Positions 60,551 to 64,000 of a stretch of DNA of 64,000 bases are shown one piece after another (position 1 is the stretch's first letter; every line of letters starts with the position of its first letter). A model generated the notes under the pieces. It was not told the origin of the DNA, searched no databases, and saw nothing but the letters and a program-made list of their open reading frames with translations. The position numbers and the translations under genes are program-made. This stretch comes from Trichomonas vaginalis G3 (taxonomy: Eukaryota; Parabasalia; Trichomonadida; Trichomonadidae): the NCBI RefSeq assembly GCF_026262505.1, contig NC_067204.1, forward strand, positions 22,041,300-22,105,299, written 5' to 3'.

Positions 60551-61084
60551 ATGACATCTCTTTCTAGCAATAATATTAATTCACTTAAGCTCCTTGCATC
60601 TCTTGATGAAGGACGCATTAAGGCAATTACGGATATAGCAATCAAAGCAATTTTAAATCCAGAAACAGAAAATGAATTACAAGGCAAAGAAGCCGACGCA
60701 CAAATTGGTCTTGCATCACTCATATTATTATTTGCTCGTCAAGGATCTGTTCCAGAAACAATGAAACCAGTTCTCCGCGATGCTGGAATTGGTGAATCTT
60801 CAATAAATTACATCGCTGATCAATATTCTGCAAAAGTCGAACTCATTCGTGCTAAACTTGCTACAATTTCTGCTGGATATCCAAAAGTAGTTGGCTGCAA
60901 TTGGAGATTAGATTATGCAGTATCTAATAGCGAAACTGGATCTGTCCTTAAACCTTTATTCTTTGTTCAATTAGATCTCGAAGGAGGCTCGCAACTTAAT
61001 TTCACTTGCACCGAAGAAGAAATGACCTCTTTGGTCAGTTCTTTGAAGGAAGCAGCAGCTGAAGCTGCTCGTACAAAGCAATAA
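60551..61084 (+). CDS. COMM-domain protein
   Basis: 177 residues. The N-terminal ~100 are helical (LLASLDEGRIKAITDIAIKAIL..., ASLILLFARQ). The C-terminal COMM domain (~115-177) has VVGCNWRLDYAVSNSETGSVLKPLFFVQLDL, then the F.CTEEEMTSLVSSLKEAA helix: the W-R-L-D-Y strand and final helix are the family's marks. COMMD proteins form the Commander complex with CCDC22/93, used in endosomal recycling and copper/NF-kB control in animals; the ancient role is endosomal. Which COMMD paralogue cannot be told by eye. Size is typical. Confidence 0.88.
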   Translation: MTSLSSNNINSLKLLASLDEGRIKAITDIAIKAILNPETENELQGKEADAQIGLASLILLFARQGSVPETMKPVLRDAGIGESSINYIADQYSAKVELIRAKLATISAGYPKVVGCNWRLDYAVSNSETGSVLKPLFFVQLDLEGGSQLNFTCTEEEMTSLVSSLKEAAAEAARTKQ

Positions 61085-61931
61085 ACTATTAAATGATATA
61101 AGTTATATTTGTGCGCTGTACTTGCAATTTTTCTTATAATATTATATTTTTCCTTTTTATTTTGCCGTACAAGTCATTTTTCATATCGTATTTCGACATA
61201 ATCCTCTATACAGTTAAACACTATAGTCCCATAGAGCTCAAAAACGTATTGTGAGCTATATTCAATAATTTTTCATCTCAAATTCTAATTTCATCATTGC
61301 AAATAACATGGCCATATACAACATAGATCAATTTTTGATGAAAACAAAGATTTTTTGATCAGAAATGATAATTTTCAAAAAATGAGGCTTCTATTGCAGA
61401 GTATTTAATCGAACTGCAATCGCTATATCATTGAAATCAATAGGGTCATGTTAACGATACACCTATTTCATGTTTTCAATTTGGCCAATGAAATGAAATC
61501 GTTTCTACTGCCTAGTTTTGATTTCGAAACATCATTATCAGGTTTTAAGGAAATTATTAAGAATATTCATCACAAGATCATGAAATAATAAGAATGACAT
61601 TCTGCCGTTTATAACGATATCAAAAATCTATCTTGAATATAAGGTTAAATACAATCAACAAATGAAAAGAAGAGACCGAACAACCATCAAATATTGATAG
61701 ACTCCGAAATATCGCCCTTGTCAAACTTATTTTGTTTATTTATATTTCCGTGCATCATCACAATTCTTCTCAAAATTTGAAAGACGCTCAATCGTTAGTC
61801 ACGCAATGGGTGTTCGTTGCTATTATTAACATCAATTTATCATAAAATTAATACCAAAGAGTTAAATTGATTTGAAAATAATCGTATATTTTTGTGGATA
61901 ACTTTTTCTATAACCAGCCAATCCTTTACAA
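61085..61931. other. Intergenic region
   Basis: About 850 bp, AT-rich, between the COMMD and GTPase genes. No coding frame, tRNA or repeat supported. Confidence 0.45.
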
Positions 61932-62477
61932 ATGGGAGAAGACGCCTATAAGATTGCCATTCTTGGAACTGGTGGTGTCGGAAAGACTTGTATTGTCCTC
62001 CGTCTCACAAGATCTAAATTTGACCCAGAATACGTCCCTACAATTCAAGATTTCTTCGAAAAGCAACTTGTTCTCGACTCTAAATCATACACTCTTAACA
62101 TTATTGATACAGCAGGTCAAGAAGAAATGGGCCCTATTACAGATATTGCTATTAAAGAAGCGCAAGCTTTCATCATTGTATATTCAGTTAAATCTATGAT
62201 TTCATTCCAAGAAACAGAAAAATTCTATAATAAAATCAAAACACTTAATAATACACCAAAGATTGTCCTTTGTGGAAATATGTGTGATGTTCCTGCTGAG
62301 GAAAGATCAGTAACTGAATCCCAAGGTACAACACAGGCCGCAAAATGGAATTGCAAATTCTTTGAAACATCTGCTAAGGATGATGTAAATATTAATGAAG
62401 CCTTTATTGCTGCATTGAAGTTATTGATTCCTTCAACTCAACAAGCAAATAATAATAGCTGTTGTGTCATTGCCTAA
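61932..62477 (+). CDS. Ras-like small GTPase
   Basis: 181 residues. G1 GTGGVGKT (12-19), switch I with EYVPTIQDFF (Ras-type PTI.D), G3 DTAGQEE, G4 GNMCD in place of NKxD (Lys to Met), G5 ETSAKD. The C-terminus CCVIA gives a CaaX box (CVIA) for farnesylation, with an extra Cys that may be palmitoylated. These mark the Ras/Rap group rather than Rab. The G4 Lys-to-Met change would alter base recognition and could give faster nucleotide exchange. The Ras catalytic Gln is present (DTAGQ). Likely membrane-bound signalling switch. Confidence 0.92.
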   Translation: MGEDAYKIAILGTGGVGKTCIVLRLTRSKFDPEYVPTIQDFFEKQLVLDSKSYTLNIIDTAGQEEMGPITDIAIKEAQAFIIVYSVKSMISFQETEKFYNKIKTLNNTPKIVLCGNMCDVPAEERSVTESQGTTQAAKWNCKFFETSAKDDVNINEAFIAALKLLIPSTQQANNNSCCVIA

Positions 62478-63305
62478 TTTACCCTTTTGATTATAAAAAT
62501 GCATGATTTTTTTGGAGTTTTAGCAAATTTAACTACATTTTTTCATATATATTTTTAAATTTCTAAATAAAGATATATGAATCTTGGAATATTTAAAGAT
62601 TTTAAAGAAGTTAAAGAATAATTCCTTGATGGTTTCTTTTAATTCCAACTTTTTGGCTTGGCATAATATCAGATTTATCCAAAAAATTTCGTGGTTTACC
62701 GGAGTAAAAGAATTTTCTACCGAAACATTCAATGATTTTACCATTTTTAATAGATCTGTTCGAATTTCACATCTTTCGCGGAATTAAAAAATAAGAATTT
62801 TGACGTTTTAATTATTGGAAGAAAACATACATAATGCGAATTCTATTTTTATATAACTGCGAACTCGATTTAATGATATTGGCATTTGAATGAAAAATTA
62901 AGGTGCCGATTCAACCATGCCTCATAATAACAGCTCATATTCTAGCAAATGCTAGTTATTCTTAAAAAGCATTCAAATAATTGGAGTTTGATTCTAAATT
63001 CCAATAACGTTTTGCTATAAAACAACATATTAATTAATAGCTAATTAGATAAATGTCAATCATTAGAAAGCCTTGAACAGAGATATTTTAAAAATATGAT
63101 AAATCAATGTGGAACAAGGTTATAACTTATAATACTGATATGTCTACTCGACTCAATTGAAATTAGTAACAATAAAGAAACAATTGCAGGTTCACAAAAA
63201 TTTTCAGCAATATTATATAAAAACTAAGACACAAAATTAGAAATGTATTACTGTAAAATATTGTAGCATATATTATATATTTAATATGTGAATTCTAGAG
63301 AGATT
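62478..63305. other. Intergenic region
   Basis: About 830 bp between convergent genes. A minus-strand frame at 62529-62744 has no recognised features and is not called. Confidence 0.4.
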
Positions 63306-63674
63306 TTACTCAGTGATAACGGAAACTTCGACATGAACATCTGGTTCAAGAGCGATCTGAGTAACCTGCTTGACGGCTTCAGCTGTGCCCTGGAAATCAA
63401 TAACGCGCTTGTAGATACGAAGTTCGAAGTGGTCGTAAGTTTCTGTACCGTTACCGCATGGTGCACGACGTGTGGTGATGCGTAGGCGGCGGCGTGGCAT
63501 TGGGATTGGGCCGCGGACTTCAAGATTGCCTTTCTTGAGCTTGCCCATAAGATTGCCAACAACTCTCTGAAGATTTGGAAGCTTAGAAGATGTGATTGTA
63601 AGGCGGATCTTCTGGACTGGAAGATCCTCAATGATCTCCTTCTTTTCATCACCGGTTGGGACTTGAGTAGACAT
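63306..63674 (-). CDS. RPS20: Ribosomal protein uS10 (eukaryotic S20)
   Basis: 122 residues from ATG 63674 (MSTQVPTGDEKKE); an upstream in-frame ATG would add 11 hydrophobic residues and is unlikely. The body matches S20/uS10: IRLTITSSKLPNLQRVVGNLMGK, RGPIPMPRRRLRITTRRAPCGNGTETYDHFELRIYKRVID, ALEPDVHVEVSV. It belongs to the head of the small subunit. Size is normal. G+C is clearly higher than in neighbours, as expected for a highly expressed gene with optimised codons. Confidence 0.95.
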   Translation of the reverse strand: MSTQVPTGDEKKEIIEDLPVQKIRLTITSSKLPNLQRVVGNLMGKLKKGNLEVRGPIPMPRRRLRITTRRAPCGNGTETYDHFELRIYKRVIDFQGTAEAVKQVTQIALEPDVHVEVSVITE

Positions 63675-64000
63675 CAACCAAAAGAAAAACCAAACAGAGT
63701 ATCTCAATTTTTCATGAAAATGAAAAGGCCATGGCTCTTAGAATTAATTTTTAATATTTGTAATATACTATATAAAACTTACAAAACCAACTGCACAATG
63801 TTCAGATAAAACACATTTTTAATTTTGCGAAACAAAAAACTATCAAACTGGGGGCTGCCAATAATGTATTCATTCCATCCATTGCATAGTTTAAGAGATC
63901 GTATTAAAGATTTTAGTATTGAAATAGAAAATTAATACGACCCAATGGCGTCACATGATGTCATGACTTAAGCTTTTCAATTTTGCTTAGAAAAATTACC
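63675..64000. promoter_or_regulatory. Upstream region of RPS20, window edge
   Basis: 326 bp upstream of RPS20. On the minus strand CCTTTTCATTTTCATG carries TCATT, a possible TCAYW initiator, ~55 bp before the ATG. Nothing else is recognised. Confidence 0.4.

Noticed and set aside
62529..62744. 71-aa minus-strand protein
   Set aside because: Low-complexity Leu/Phe/Lys content, no leader or initiator, no recognised motif.

Overview
The window is AT-rich eukaryotic DNA, about 70% A+T by eye and higher between genes. Genes are compact and intronless and lie on both strands. The likely source is a trichomonad parabasalid (Trichomonas or Tritrichomonas type). The reasons are: TCACT-type initiators a few bases before ATG at several genes; an R2R3 Myb protein of the trichomonad kind; a Tvmar1-like mariner; and a 16-kb Maverick/Polinton, an element class abundant in Trichomonas vaginalis. 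The species is not settled by sequence reading alone.

Layout. 0.3-4.6 kb: a broken Piezo mechanosensitive channel gene. 5.2-9.4 kb: three host genes (an acidic low-complexity protein, a membrane-anchored zincin-like protein, and a CK2-like kinase). 10.13-15.98 kb: a DNA transposon with ~250-bp, nearly identical terminal inverted repeats and one transposase split by a frameshift in an A8 run. 16.85-33.21 kb: a Maverick with 220-bp inverted repeats and a perfect 6-bp target duplication TCGATA. It carries a remnant of DNA polymerase B, an integrase, a D5-like primase-helicase, a collar-type fibre protein, a packaging ATPase, a probable major capsid protein and several small proteins. Much of it is decayed, a mariner sits inside the primase-helicase, and no protease was found. 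33.2-39 kb: gene-poor, with one Myb gene, a duplicated AT-rich segment and G+C-rich hairpin islands.

39-64 kb is a normal gene-dense host region: a tail-anchored RING E3, a duplicated secreted 104-aa protein (two inverted copies 6 kb apart), an LRR-PP2C phosphatase, RNA polymerase III subunit RPC11 next to TFIIIB subunit Bdp1, an ERGIC/Erv protein, a TPR protein, a membrane-anchored MOCOS-like class V transferase, a Sel1-repeat protein, elongin C, a BTB/discoidin-like gene (frameshifted), two coiled-coil proteins, a COMMD protein, a Ras-like GTPase and ribosomal protein uS10.

The most unusual feature is at 53.9-54.23 kb: five consecutive near-perfect hairpins, with 20-26 bp arms and 8-18 nt loops. 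The first and last are identical, and all the loops contain ATAA. They resemble a natural hairpin-RNA or inverted-repeat cassette. Other items of note are inverted arrays of a 121-bp repeat flanking the Maverick primase-helicase, and a shared T-rich box 5-20 bases before almost every Maverick start codon.
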